DNA of 64,000 nucleotides, taken from assembly GCF_004005995.1 (NCBI RefSeq), contig NZ_CP034767.1:992001-1056000 (forward strand), in the 5' to 3' direction. Each line of letters starts with the position of its first letter. Within the stretch, counting starts at the first letter, position 1. A program made the position numbers and the translations under genes. The DNA comes from Devosia sp. 1566 (lineage in GTDB: Bacteria > Pseudomonadota > Alphaproteobacteria > Rhizobiales > Devosiaceae). The notes beneath the pieces are model-generated. The model saw only the letters and a program-made list of their open reading frames with translations. It had not been told where the DNA came from and searched no databases. Of the stretch, positions 26,886 to 37,422 are shown in pieces.

Positions 26886-28904
26886 ATGACCATCACTAAA
26901 CTCCTCATCGCCAATCGGGGCGAGATTGCTTGCCGCGTCATCAAAACAGCCAAGCGGATGGGGATTGCGACGGTCGCGGTTTATTCCGATGCCGACCGTG
27001 ATGCCCTACATGTGCAGATGGCCGATGAGGCCGTGCATATCGGGCCGTCGCCGGCACGGGACTCTTATCTCCAGATCGACAAGATCATCGCCGCCTGCAA
27101 GCAAACCGGGTCGCAGGCGGTGCATCCCGGCTATGGGTTCTTGTCGGAAAATCCGCGCTTTGCCGAGGCGCTTGAGGCCGCGGGGATCATCTTTGTCGGC
27201 CCGCCGGTCCGCGCGATCGAGGCGATGGGTGACAAGATCACGTCCAAGAAGCTCGCGGCCGAGGCGGGGGTGTCAACCGTGCCCGGACATATGGGGCTGA
27301 TCGAGGATGCCGAGGAGGCGGTCTCGATCAGCCAGTCCATCGGCTACCCCGTGATGATCAAGGCTTCGGCCGGCGGTGGCGGCAAGGGCATGCGCATTGC
27401 CTGGACCGATGGCGAGGCGCGCGAGGGCTTTGAGCGCTCCAAGTCGGAAGCGGCCTCGTCCTTTGGCGATGATCGCATCTTCATCGAGAAATTCGTCACC
27501 GAACCACGCCATATCGAAATCCAGCTGATCGGCGATAGCCACGGCAATGTGCTTTATCTCAACGAGCGGGAATGCTCGATCCAGCGGCGCAACCAGAAAG
27601 TGATCGAGGAGGCGCCATCGCCCTTTCTCGACGAAGCGACGCGCCGGGCCATGGGCGAGCAGTCGGTCGCGCTGGCCAAGGCGGTGGGCTATACCAGCGC
27701 CGGCACGGTGGAGTTCATCGTCGATGCCGAGCGCAACTTCTATTTCCTCGAAATGAATACCCGCCTGCAGGTGGAGCACCCCGTCACCGAGCTCATCACG
27801 GGTCTGGATCTGGTGGAGTTGATGCTGCGTGTCGCCGATGGCGAAGCGCTGCCCCTGACGCAGGACGAGGTGCAGCGGAACGGCTGGGCCATTGAATCGC
27901 GCCTTTATGCCGAAGATCCCTATCGCAATTTCCTGCCTTCGACCGGGCGGCTGACGCGCTATCGTCCCCCGGCCCAAAGCCACACGCCCGAGCTCGTGGT
28001 GCGCAACGACACGGGCGTGTTCGAAGGCGGGGTAATCTCGACCTTCTACGATCCCATGATCGCCAAGCTCTGCACCTGGGCGCCGACCCGCATCGAAGCG
28101 GTGGACGCGATGGCGGTGGCCCTCGACAGTTTCGAGGTGGAAGGGGTGGGCAACAATTTGCCGTTCCTTTCCACCGTTATGGACCAGGAGCGCTTTCGCG
28201 AGGGGCGGCTGACCACCGGCTATATCGCCGAGGAATTCCCCGATGGTTTTACCGGCGCGCAATTGCCGCGCGGCCGGCTGATCGAGGTGGCGGCAGCGGC
28301 GGCCATGCTGCGGCTGACCGAGGAGGACCGCAAGGGGCTCGTGTCCCATTCCCCCATTGCCGGGGCGGTGGAAGTCTATGGCGAATGGGTGGTGGTGATC
28401 GAGGGCGAACAGGTGCCAGTCAAGCTGCGCCGGCTCGATCCGGCCGGCAGCTGGGAGCTTAACCTCTTTGATACGGCGCTGACCGCCGCAAGTTTTGCCT
28501 GGCAGCCCGGCGACAGCCTCGCCACCATCGAGTGGCCGACCGGCGAAACGGCAGTGCTGAAGGTCGAGCCGACCACATCGGGCTGCCACATCCGCTATCG
28601 GGGGGCCGACCTCAAGCTTTTGGTGCTGCCGCCCCATGTCGCGGCGCTGCTCAAATACATGCCGGTCAAGACGCCGCCCGATATGAGCCGCTATCTGCTC
28701 TGCCCCATGCCCGGCCAGGTCGTGCGTATCGACGTGGCCGAGGGCGAGGTCGTGGAGGACGGCCAAACTCTGGCCATCGTCGAGGCGATGAAGATGGAAA
28801 ACGTGCTCCGAGCCGAAAAGCGCGCCCGCGTCAGCAGAATCCACGCCGCCCCCGGCGCGGTGCTGGCAGTGGATGCGGTGATCATGGAATTTGAGGCGGT
28901 GTGA
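26886..28904 (+). CDS. pccA: Acyl-CoA carboxylase, biotin carboxylase/biotin carrier subunit (PccA-like)
   Basis: A 672-residue subunit. The biotin carboxylase part (about 1-450) shows LIANRGEIACRVIKTAKRMG, the ATP loop KASAGGGGKGMRIAW and MNTRLQVEHPVTELITG. The C-terminal carrier domain holds the biotinylation site EAMKMEN, whose Lys carries biotin. With the PccB-like subunit it carboxylates propionyl-CoA using ATP and bicarbonate. The length and BT-like middle region match alpha subunits of propionyl-CoA carboxylase. Confidence 0.88.
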   Translation: MTITKLLIANRGEIACRVIKTAKRMGIATVAVYSDADRDALHVQMADEAVHIGPSPARDSYLQIDKIIAACKQTGSQAVHPGYGFLSENPRFAEALEAAGIIFVGPPVRAIEAMGDKITSKKLAAEAGVSTVPGHMGLIEDAEEAVSISQSIGYPVMIKASAGGGGKGMRIAWTDGEAREGFERSKSEAASSFGDDRIFIEKFVTEPRHIEIQLIGDSHGNVLYLNERECSIQRRNQKVIEEAPSPFLDEATRRAMGEQSVALAKAVGYTSAGTVEFIVDAERNFYFLEMNTRLQVEHPVTELITGLDLVELMLRVADGEALPLTQDEVQRNGWAIESRLYAEDPYRNFLPSTGRLTRYRPPAQSHTPELVVRNDTGVFEGGVISTFYDPMIAKLCTWAPTRIEAVDAMAVALDSFEVEGVGNNLPFLSTVMDQERFREGRLTTGYIAEEFPDGFTGAQLPRGRLIEVAAAAAMLRLTEEDRKGLVSHSPIAGAVEVYGEWVVVIEGEQVPVKLRRLDPAGSWELNLFDTALTAASFAWQPGDSLATIEWPTGETAVLKVEPTTSGCHIRYRGADLKLLVLPPHVAALLKYMPVKTPPDMSRYLLCPMPGQVVRIDVAEGEVVEDGQTLAIVEAMKMENVLRAEKRARVSRIHAAPGAVLAVDAVIMEFEAV

Positions 28905-28929
28905 TGGGGCTGGTGTTTGTGGAGAGACA

Positions 28930-29040
28930 CCCCCTCCCTGGCCCTCCCCACAAGGGGGAGGGTGACACCGAGTATGTGGCACAGTCTCGCCCCAGCACTG
29001 GCATCACCCTCCCCCTTGTGGGGAGGGAAGGGAGGGGGTA
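28930..29040. repeat. Head-to-head palindrome pair before the DUF559 gene
   Basis: A forward unit (28930-28962, loop ACAA) and a reverse unit (29005-29040, loop TTGT) face each other across about 42 bases. Both have the same arms and tails as the 2.0-2.9 kb array; only the loop differs (ACAA here, TCAA there). The reverse unit ends four bases before the DUF559 start codon. Confidence 0.85.
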
Positions 29041-29044
29041 GCCG

Positions 29045-29384
29045 ATGCCCACGCGCGCGCAACGCCTGCGCAAGAACCCGACGGCAGCCGAGATCCGCTT
29101 ATGGCGCCTCATTGCGCCCTTGCGGCTCGGCTCATATCACTTTCGCAAGCAAGCGCCGATCGGCCCCTATATTGCTGATTTTGCCTGCCACCATGCCAAG
29201 CTGATCATAGAGATCGACGGCGAGAGCCATTTCCTCGGCGCCGGGCCTCAGCGCGACGCAGCCCGAACCAGCTTCCGTCAGGCTGAAGGATACCGGGTGC
29301 TGCGCTTCACCAATCTTGACGTGCACGACAACCCGGATGGCGTTTACGCCAGCGTGTTGGCTGCCCTTGCAACGGATACCGCCC

Positions 29385-29395
<11 letters not shown>
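29045..29395 (+). CDS. DUF559 family protein, Vsr-like endonuclease fold
   Basis: A 116-residue protein typical of DUF559. It has the N-terminal helix [19 protein letters not shown], then [20 protein letters not shown] and [10 protein letters not shown]. The Asp45, Glu56, Asp58 arrangement resembles the PD-(D/E)XK core of the very-short-patch repair endonuclease Vsr. Its biological role is not established. It sits within the carboxylase-mutase operon, four bases after a palindrome pair, and its last 11 bases overlap the mutase start. No metabolic role fits, so it may be an inserted element. Confidence 0.8.
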
Positions 29396-31511
<2,116 letters not shown>

Positions 31512-31515
31512 CCGG

Positions 31516-32547
31516 TCAGTTCTTGTCGACGGGCCTCGAGCGCATGCGGGACACCGTTTCGCGCTCCGCCCGCTTGCCGCGCAGCGGCGGCAGGCCGCGA
31601 TCGAGCAGCGCCATATCCTCGAGCACCATGTCGCCCATGCGCTTGAAGGCGATATCGAGGGCCCCCGCCCGATGCGCCGAGCGCAACAGTCCCTCAAGAC
31701 TGCGGGCGGGATGATCGAGGGGCAGCGGCTCTTCGGGGAAGACATCGGTTGCCGCCCGGATATGACCGCTGCGCACCGCCTCCATCAGCGCCTCGAAATC
31801 CACCACGTCGGCGCGGCTGAGAAGGATGAACGCGGCGCCCGGGCGCATGCTGTTGAAGGCCTCGGCGCCAAGGAACGCCTTGTTTTCCGAGGTTACGGCA
31901 GCGACGACGAACACGAAGTCGCTTTGCGTCAGCACGTCGTCGAGCGTCGCCGGCACGACGCCATGCTCTTCGAGCAGCGATGGTGGCAGCCACGGGTCGA
32001 ACACGCGAACCCGGGCGCGAAAGCCGGCGAGGAGCCGGTTGAGCGTGCGGCCCAGATCGCCAAAGCCGATAATGCCGATCTCCGAGCCGCTCAGCAGCCG
32101 GGCGCTCCGGTTGCCGTCGCCACCCCAAAGCTCGGTGCCGGTGCCGAAGGCCGCATCATTGCCGCTGATCCCGCGCGCCAGATCGAGCGCCAGGCCGAGG
32201 CCCAGCTCCGCTACCGGCTCGGCAAACACCGCTCCGGTGGTGACCACATGGATGCCCCGCTCGAACAACGTGTCGTAGGGCATGTTGTTGATGAGATTGC
32301 TTTCGACATTAAAGACGCAGCGCAGATTGGTGAGCTGGTCGAGAACCGCCGGGGAGATGGGCGGCTGACCCAGAATATAACGCGCCGCGGCGAGACTTTC
32401 TCCGGGGACGGCATCGAGCGCGGTTGGCTCGATCTCGAGCACCCGATAGCGGGCCAACAGCGCGGCGCGCGCTTCGGGCGTGAAGATGAGATCGATGCTG
32501 CGGGGATGGGGCGCGCTGATGATGAGGGGTTTGGCGTCGGAGGGCAT
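31516..32547 (-). CDS. 2-hydroxyacid dehydrogenase near the sugar importer
   Basis: A 343-residue NAD-dependent dehydrogenase. The coenzyme motif is EIGIIGFGDLGRTLNRLL. Catalytic Arg, Glu and His are seen in LLSRADVVDF, DVFPEEPL and RSAHRAGAL. The Arg and His surroundings differ from typical family members, so the substrate may be unusual. It lies 135 bases downstream of the sugar-binding protein gene and probably shares its transcript. The start ATG at 32547 begins the conserved region, but its ribosome site is weak and an earlier start is possible. It converges on the mutase gene with a four-base gap. Confidence 0.75.
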   Translation of the reverse strand: MPSDAKPLIISAPHPRSIDLIFTPEARAALLARYRVLEIEPTALDAVPGESLAAARYILGQPPISPAVLDQLTNLRCVFNVESNLINNMPYDTLFERGIHVVTTGAVFAEPVAELGLGLALDLARGISGNDAAFGTGTELWGGDGNRSARLLSGSEIGIIGFGDLGRTLNRLLAGFRARVRVFDPWLPPSLLEEHGVVPATLDDVLTQSDFVFVVAAVTSENKAFLGAEAFNSMRPGAAFILLSRADVVDFEALMEAVRSGHIRAATDVFPEEPLPLDHPARSLEGLLRSAHRAGALDIAFKRMGDMVLEDMALLDRGLPPLRGKRAERETVSRMRSRPVDKN

Positions 32548-32682
32548 AGGGCACCATGGCGAGGCAAAGGCGTGCCGGGGCGCGCTCGCCGCCACGGTCA
32601 CACCCGGTCTGCCGGTTGTTGAGAGAAAGGCAGGCGGCGGAACGCTCCGGGAGCGCCCCGCCACGGCGATCACTGGGCTGAA

Positions 32683-33669
32683 CTATTGGCAGGCGCCGGG
32701 ATCGGCCTGGGTGCACTTGTTGAATTCGAGATAGGTGAATTCTTCCACCGGCTCGCCTTCGATCAGCTTGATCATCAGGTCAGGGGCTTGGTGGCCCATC
32801 TCGAAGGGCTGCTGGGCCACATTGGCGTGCGAACGGCCTTGCTTGAACGCCTGGACCTGGGTGTCAAGCAAGTCGGAGGATACGATCACGATCTCCTTGG
32901 ATTGGAGCTTGTCCATAATCGGGTCGGTGACCTGGGTATAGGCCTGCGGGCTGAACTGGGCCCAGCCGCCAACGAGGAAGAGGGCGTCGATATCGGGATT
33001 GGCGGTCAGCACGTCGGTGAGCTGGGTATTGGCCAGCGCCGAGTCGTCATTGGTGTAGACGGGGCAGCCTTCCACTTCGGTCCAGCCACCCTGGCCGGTG
33101 AGGCGGTCGGTGTTTTCGGCGCCCGCGAGCGTGTCGCGCGCGCCGGCGACGCGCTCATTGATGTTGGCCGCCGCCACATTGCCGAGCTGGAAGCAGACCG
33201 TGCCGCCCTCGGGCTTGAGCGCCATCAGCTCCTTGGCGATTTCCTCGCCCAGCAGATAATTGGAGTGCCCAATGAAGCCCTTGCGCAGCGATGCATCGGC
33301 TTCCAGCAGATCGGCATCGATGGTCATGATCGGGATCGTGGGGGCACGCTGTTTCAGCAAGTTCGCCATGGCGGGTGCATTGGAGGGCGAGATCGCCATC
33401 GCAGCCACCCCACGGGTCAGCAGATCGTCCACGATCTGGACCTCGCCCGCCTCATCCGATGACAGGGCCGGGCCGGTATAGGTGCAGATATATTCGGAAT
33501 CCGGGTTTTCCTCGTTCCACAACTCGCAGCCCTGGTGCATCTCCTCGAAATAGGGATTGTCGAGGCCCTTGACGACGATGGCGAGTTCTTTCTTGTCCTG
33601 CGCCATAACCGGGTTGCAGGCCATGACGAGGGCGCTGCCGGCGAGCAGCAGCCACAGTTTGGTGTTCAT
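32683..33669 (-). CDS. Sugar ABC transporter substrate-binding protein
   Basis: A 328-residue periplasmic protein with a signal peptide (MNTKLWLLLAGSALVMAC..MAQ). The mature part is a type-1 periplasmic binding fold: LAIVVKGLDNPYFEEMHQGC, GVAAMAISPSNAPAM, IPIMTIDADLL and KEIVIVSSDLLDTQVQAF. Six mature cysteines (Cys-Glu-Leu, YICTY, TVCFQ, EGCPVY, NKCTQ, GACQ) suggest disulfide bonds, which is uncommon in the family. Its ATPase and permease genes lie on the other strand, starting 291 bases away. Confidence 0.85.
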   Translation of the reverse strand: MNTKLWLLLAGSALVMACNPVMAQDKKELAIVVKGLDNPYFEEMHQGCELWNEENPDSEYICTYTGPALSSDEAGEVQIVDDLLTRGVAAMAISPSNAPAMANLLKQRAPTIPIMTIDADLLEADASLRKGFIGHSNYLLGEEIAKELMALKPEGGTVCFQLGNVAAANINERVAGARDTLAGAENTDRLTGQGGWTEVEGCPVYTNDDSALANTQLTDVLTANPDIDALFLVGGWAQFSPQAYTQVTDPIMDKLQSKEIVIVSSDLLDTQVQAFKQGRSHANVAQQPFEMGHQAPDLMIKLIEGEPVEEFTYLEFNKCTQADPGACQ

Positions 33670-33960
33670 TGTCTCACTCCCATATTCTCAGTTCGGGCTC
33701 GTTGGCCCGCAACAATAAGCAGACACGGGCAACACGCCCGCTCCTCAGTCGGCTTCAATAAAGTAGGGGTCTTCAACTGGCGGAAAAGCCGCCAGCCTCC
33801 TCACAATACAATGCTTAGTACCCGCAAGCGCGAAGTCAACTGGCTAGTTCGAGCGGTTGTGCTTGGCTCAGCCAAGCAGGAGCATTGACGTGCCCGACTG
33901 GGCCAACCTAAGCTTGCCGGCAAAGGAGGCGGGCAAACCGCCGGGGCGAGGAGCGATGGC
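33670..33960. other. Divergent regulatory region of the split sugar importer
   Basis: This 291-base gap separates the minus-strand binding protein and the plus-strand ATPase. It holds a palindrome, CTGGCGG at 33777-33783 and CCGCCAG at 33789-33795. It also holds a direct repeat TCAACTGGC (33773-33781 and 33837-33845); the second copy extends as a symmetrical AACTGGCTAGTT. These are candidate operators for a regulator not encoded in the window. Confidence 0.4.
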
Positions 33961-34692
33961 ATGAGCGTGTTGGAGCTGGACCACGTGTCCAAGCACTATG
34001 GTGCGATCCAGGCCCTGAGTGATGTTTCCCTCACGCTCAAAGCCGGGGAATGCGTGGGGCTGGTGGGCGACAATGGCGCGGGCAAGTCGACGCTGGTCAA
34101 GATCATCGCCGGTAACTTCCACCCGAGCAGCGGCGAAATCCGGATCGATGGGCAAAAGACCGATCTGCATAGCCCTAAGGACGCGCGCACCAAGGGAATC
34201 GAGATCGTCTACCAGGACCTGGCGCTGGCCGACAATCTGACCGCGGCCGCCAATATCTTCATGGGCCGCGAGCTCACCAATGGCTTTGGCATTCTCGATT
34301 ATCGCGGCATGTACAGGCGGGCAGGGGAGCTGTTTGCCGAGCTGAAGTCCGAAACCCGGCCGCGCGATGTGGTGCGGCGTATGTCGGGCGGGCAGCGCCA
34401 GGCCGTGGCGATTGCGCGAACGCGGCTATCCAACCCCAAGATCGTGCTGATGGACGAGCCGACGGCGGCCATCAGCGTGCGCCAGGTGGCCGAAGTGCTC
34501 AACCTCATCCGGCGCCTCAAGGACCAGGGCATGGCCGTAGTGCTGATCAGCCACCGCATCCCCGATATTTTCGAAGTTTGCGACCGGCTGATCGTGCTGC
34601 GGCGGGGGCGTAAGGTTGGCGACAAGCGCGTCGCCGACTCCTCGCCCCAGGAGGTCACCGGCCTCATCACCGGCGCCATCGAACAGGTCTAG
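33961..34692 (+). CDS. Sugar ABC transporter ATP-binding protein, single domain
   Basis: A 243-residue ATPase with one nucleotide-binding domain: Walker A VGDNGAGKSTLVKIIAG, Q-loop VYQDLALADNL, signature MSGGQRQAVAIAR and Walker B IVLMDEPTAAI, with the switch His in LISHRIPD. Sugar importers usually use a double-domain RbsA-type ATPase. The one-domain form here matches the FrcA-like group and must work as a homodimer. It is followed 12 bases later by the permease. Confidence 0.9.
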   Translation: MSVLELDHVSKHYGAIQALSDVSLTLKAGECVGLVGDNGAGKSTLVKIIAGNFHPSSGEIRIDGQKTDLHSPKDARTKGIEIVYQDLALADNLTAAANIFMGRELTNGFGILDYRGMYRRAGELFAELKSETRPRDVVRRMSGGQRQAVAIARTRLSNPKIVLMDEPTAAISVRQVAEVLNLIRRLKDQGMAVVLISHRIPDIFEVCDRLIVLRRGRKVGDKRVADSSPQEVTGLITGAIEQV

Positions 34693-34704
34693 GGAGCAAC
34701 AGAG

Positions 34705-35721
34705 ATGGCCGCCGATTCATCCCTTTCGAGCGCGATCGACCAGCAAACCCATCGCGGTTTCCTGCCCTGGCTGCTTAGCCGGCAAGTGTTCTGGGTGGTG
34801 GTCGCTACCCTCGGGGCCTGCCTCTTCCTGTCGCTCTACACCTCGACTTTTGGCACGGCGCAGAACCTCTTTAACGTCACCCGCAATTTTGCGTTTGTCG
34901 GCATCATCGCGCTGGGCATGACGGCGGTGATCATGACGGGAGGGATCGATCTTTCGGTGGGCTCGACCGTGCTGGTCGCCGCCATTGTCACCAGCACGCT
35001 GATGGCCAGCGGGCTGCCATTGGGTATCGCCATGCCGGCAGCTTTGGGGGCAGCGCTGCTGATCGGCCTCGTCAACGGGGTCTTTGTCGCGGTTCTGGGC
35101 ATGCCGCCTTTCGTGGTGACGCTGGGCATGATGTCGATCGCCCGCTCGCTGGGCATGGTGCTGTCCAACAACAAGCTGATCTACGAATTCGGGCCCGACC
35201 AGGGGCTGCTGTTTGCCATTGGCGGCGGCTCGGTGGTGTTCTTTGGGCTCCCCGTGCCCAATCCGCTGCTGGTGATGATTGCCCTGGCGCTGGTCACCGG
35301 CTTTGCCTTTCGCTGGACCAAATGGGGCCGCCATGTGCTGGCCATCGGCGGCAATGAACATGCCGCTGTTCTCACCGGCATTCCGGTCCGCGCCGTCAAG
35401 GTTTCGGTTTATATGTTCGCCGCCTTCACCGCGGGCCTCACGGGCTTTCTCGAAGTGGGCTGGCTCGGCGGCGTCAGCACCGGGCTGGGCACCGGCATGG
35501 AGCTGACGGTGATCGCGGCGGCCGTGATCGGGGGCGCCAATCTCTCCGGCGGCAGCGGCTCGGCGCTCGGGGCGGTGATGGGCGCGGCGCTGATCGAGGT
35601 GATCCGCAACAGCCTGATCCTCCTGGGGATCAGCACGTTCTGGCAGGGCACCTTTGTGGGCTCGGCCATCGTGCTCGCGGTCGCCTTCAACAAGCTGCGC
35701 GACAAGGACACCAGCGAGTAG
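34705..35721 (+). CDS. Sugar ABC transporter permease, RbsC/FrcC class
   Basis: A 338-residue inner-membrane protein with eight to ten hydrophobic segments. It carries the family motifs GGIDLSVGSTVLVAAIV and GRHVLAIGGNEHAAVLTGIP, and ends with IGGANLSGGSGSALGAVMG. It forms the channel for the sugar bound by the divergently encoded binding protein. Confidence 0.9.
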   Translation: MAADSSLSSAIDQQTHRGFLPWLLSRQVFWVVVATLGACLFLSLYTSTFGTAQNLFNVTRNFAFVGIIALGMTAVIMTGGIDLSVGSTVLVAAIVTSTLMASGLPLGIAMPAALGAALLIGLVNGVFVAVLGMPPFVVTLGMMSIARSLGMVLSNNKLIYEFGPDQGLLFAIGGGSVVFFGLPVPNPLLVMIALALVTGFAFRWTKWGRHVLAIGGNEHAAVLTGIPVRAVKVSVYMFAAFTAGLTGFLEVGWLGGVSTGLGTGMELTVIAAAVIGGANLSGGSGSALGAVMGAALIEVIRNSLILLGISTFWQGTFVGSAIVLAVAFNKLRDKDTSE

Positions 35722-35737
35722 CGGGGCACGGAAGCCC

Positions 35738-37078
35738 CTAACTCTCGAGGATCTTGCGCGCGATCGCGGCGGCTTGCACCCGGATATCGGGCACGGCCTC
35801 GATCTCGAAGAACCGCCCGCGCGTCAGCGGACCGAGCGCCAGCAGGTGCCGCGAGGGCTGCCCTTCGGCATTGACCACAAAGCAGTCGGGGCTGACATCG
35901 AGCCCGATATGGAGCGGGTCGGGGCGGGCGGCGCCGCTGGCCACGAGGTCGCGGATCACCGGATTGGAGCTCGAAAGCACATCGACGCTCACCCCGCCGC
36001 AATCATAGACCCGGGCGATATCGAGCGTTTCGCGCTCCTGCGTGCCCCGGCGGCGGATGGTGGCACGGACCCCTTCTGGAGCGCGGTCGATGCCGACAAA
36101 CTCGGCCGCGACGAGGCTCACCTGACCCTCGGTGACCGCTTCCTCGAGACGCTGATGCAGCTCAGGTGGCAGCCGGTGGCGGTGAATGTTCCACCACGGC
36201 CGCAAATGGCGCAGCGCCTGGCGACGCGTGTGATCGGACCAGCTCTGCCAGATGCGCTGGTTATAAGGGCGAAGGCCATCAACGACGCTGCGCCAGTCGC
36301 CACCATTCGCTTCGGTCTGCGCCACAAGGCCCCGGAACCAGCCCATGAATTCGGGCAGGGACGCGCCAAAGGGCACATCGGCCTCCGCGATGCTGAGCGG
36401 GGGAATATCGCGGTGCCCCTTGGGCAGCAGCCCATTGCGCGACACGACGAGCGTTGGGCCGCGATGCTCGGCTTTCGCTAGGGACAGCCAGGCATCTACC
36501 ATGGAAAGACCCGAGCCCAGGATCATCACCGGCGCATCTGGATCAAGCGGCGTATCGGCCTCCGAACCGACGCGCACGGCAATGCCGCGTCCCCGGGCCG
36601 GCTGGGTTTCGTGACCCACCGTCAGCACGGCAAAGCGGCTGGTAATGCTCGACCCATTGGCGAGCAGCGTTTCCACCTCGTGGCGCCCTTCGGTGAGGCG
36701 CACAACTTCTTCGCTCTGCACCACGAGCCGCCCCGGCCGCGCGCGAGCGGCTTCCGCCAGCACATCCTCAAGATAGGCGCCATAAAGCCGACGCGGCACG
36801 AACACCCAGGAGCCGCTCTCGGTGGGGTAGTTCCTCGCCTGCAGCCAGCGCCAGAAATGGTCGGGATCATCGGCAAAGGCGCTCATGCCGCGGGCCGGCA
36901 CATTGACCTTGTGGTCGCGCTGGGTCGCGGAATAAGCGACGCCTTGCCCAACCTGTCCCCGGCGCTCCAAAAGGGTCACGCGGATATCGGCGGCCGGATC
37001 GCGCAGCAAATGGGCGGCCAGCAACACGCCGCTGGCACCCCCGCCGATGATAGTCACTGCCAGCTCTCTGTTGCTCAT
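35738..37078 (-). CDS. FAD/NAD(P)-binding protein (PF13454-like)
   Basis: A 446-residue flavoprotein. The FAD fold is clear at the N-terminus (VTIIGGGASGVLLAAHLLRD). A second nucleotide loop, VMILGSGLSMVDAWLSL, lies near residue 185. The signature HKVNVPARGMSAFADDPDHF is typical of HydA-type 'FAD-NAD(P)-binding' proteins of unknown substrate. It may be a monooxygenase or dehydrogenase. A GGGAGG ribosome site precedes the start. It converges on the permease gene with 16 bases between stops; the relation to the importer is not clear. Confidence 0.75.
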   Translation of the reverse strand: MSNRELAVTIIGGGASGVLLAAHLLRDPAADIRVTLLERRGQVGQGVAYSATQRDHKVNVPARGMSAFADDPDHFWRWLQARNYPTESGSWVFVPRRLYGAYLEDVLAEAARARPGRLVVQSEEVVRLTEGRHEVETLLANGSSITSRFAVLTVGHETQPARGRGIAVRVGSEADTPLDPDAPVMILGSGLSMVDAWLSLAKAEHRGPTLVVSRNGLLPKGHRDIPPLSIAEADVPFGASLPEFMGWFRGLVAQTEANGGDWRSVVDGLRPYNQRIWQSWSDHTRRQALRHLRPWWNIHRHRLPPELHQRLEEAVTEGQVSLVAAEFVGIDRAPEGVRATIRRRGTQERETLDIARVYDCGGVSVDVLSSSNPVIRDLVASGAARPDPLHIGLDVSPDCFVVNAEGQPSRHLLALGPLTRGRFFEIEAVPDIRVQAAAIARKILES

Positions 37079-37422
37079 CGAGAGCCTCCCTAACTATGCC
37101 CGGCTATGGACCCGTAGCCTCTAGCGACCCAAGCGCGCACAGACAAGCCACGCAGGGATGCCGCGCTTCCGAGGGGAACGTCCATTGAAGCATCGACGTT
37201 GCCACCTCACTGTTCCCGAGGAGCCTTGGACCTGAACCTCAAGAGCTCTAAACCTCAGGGCCATACGACCAAAGCATAGCTTTTCACGCCGCGCGGCAAC
37301 TGGTCTCAAGAAGCTGCGCTTGCGCAGCGGCAACACCAGAGGTGTTTTGCCATGCCCTGGCTGCGCGTGCATGTTAACGGCGGAACGGCTCGCCCGAACT
37401 GCTGCCGAAAAGGAAACCACCC
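37079..37422. other. Upstream region of the malic enzyme gene
   Basis: A 344-base divergent gap with no gene that I can support. Two hairpins stand near 37313-37348, described separately. The rest shows no clear repeat or promoter that I would name. Confidence 0.5.
37313..37348 (+). promoter_or_regulatory. Two adjacent hairpins in the malic enzyme leader
   Basis: GCTGCGC (37313-37319) pairs with GCGCAGC (37322-37328). Four bases later AACACC (37332-37337) pairs with GGTGTT (37341-37346), followed by TT. They sit about 75-110 bases before the malic enzyme start. They could be a leader attenuator, a weak terminator or protein-binding sites. Confidence 0.4.

Noticed and set aside
37332..37348. 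Definite terminator upstream of the malic enzyme
   Set aside because: The stem is only six bases and the T-run only four. The divergent gene upstream does not need a stop there, so I keep it only as a possible leader element.
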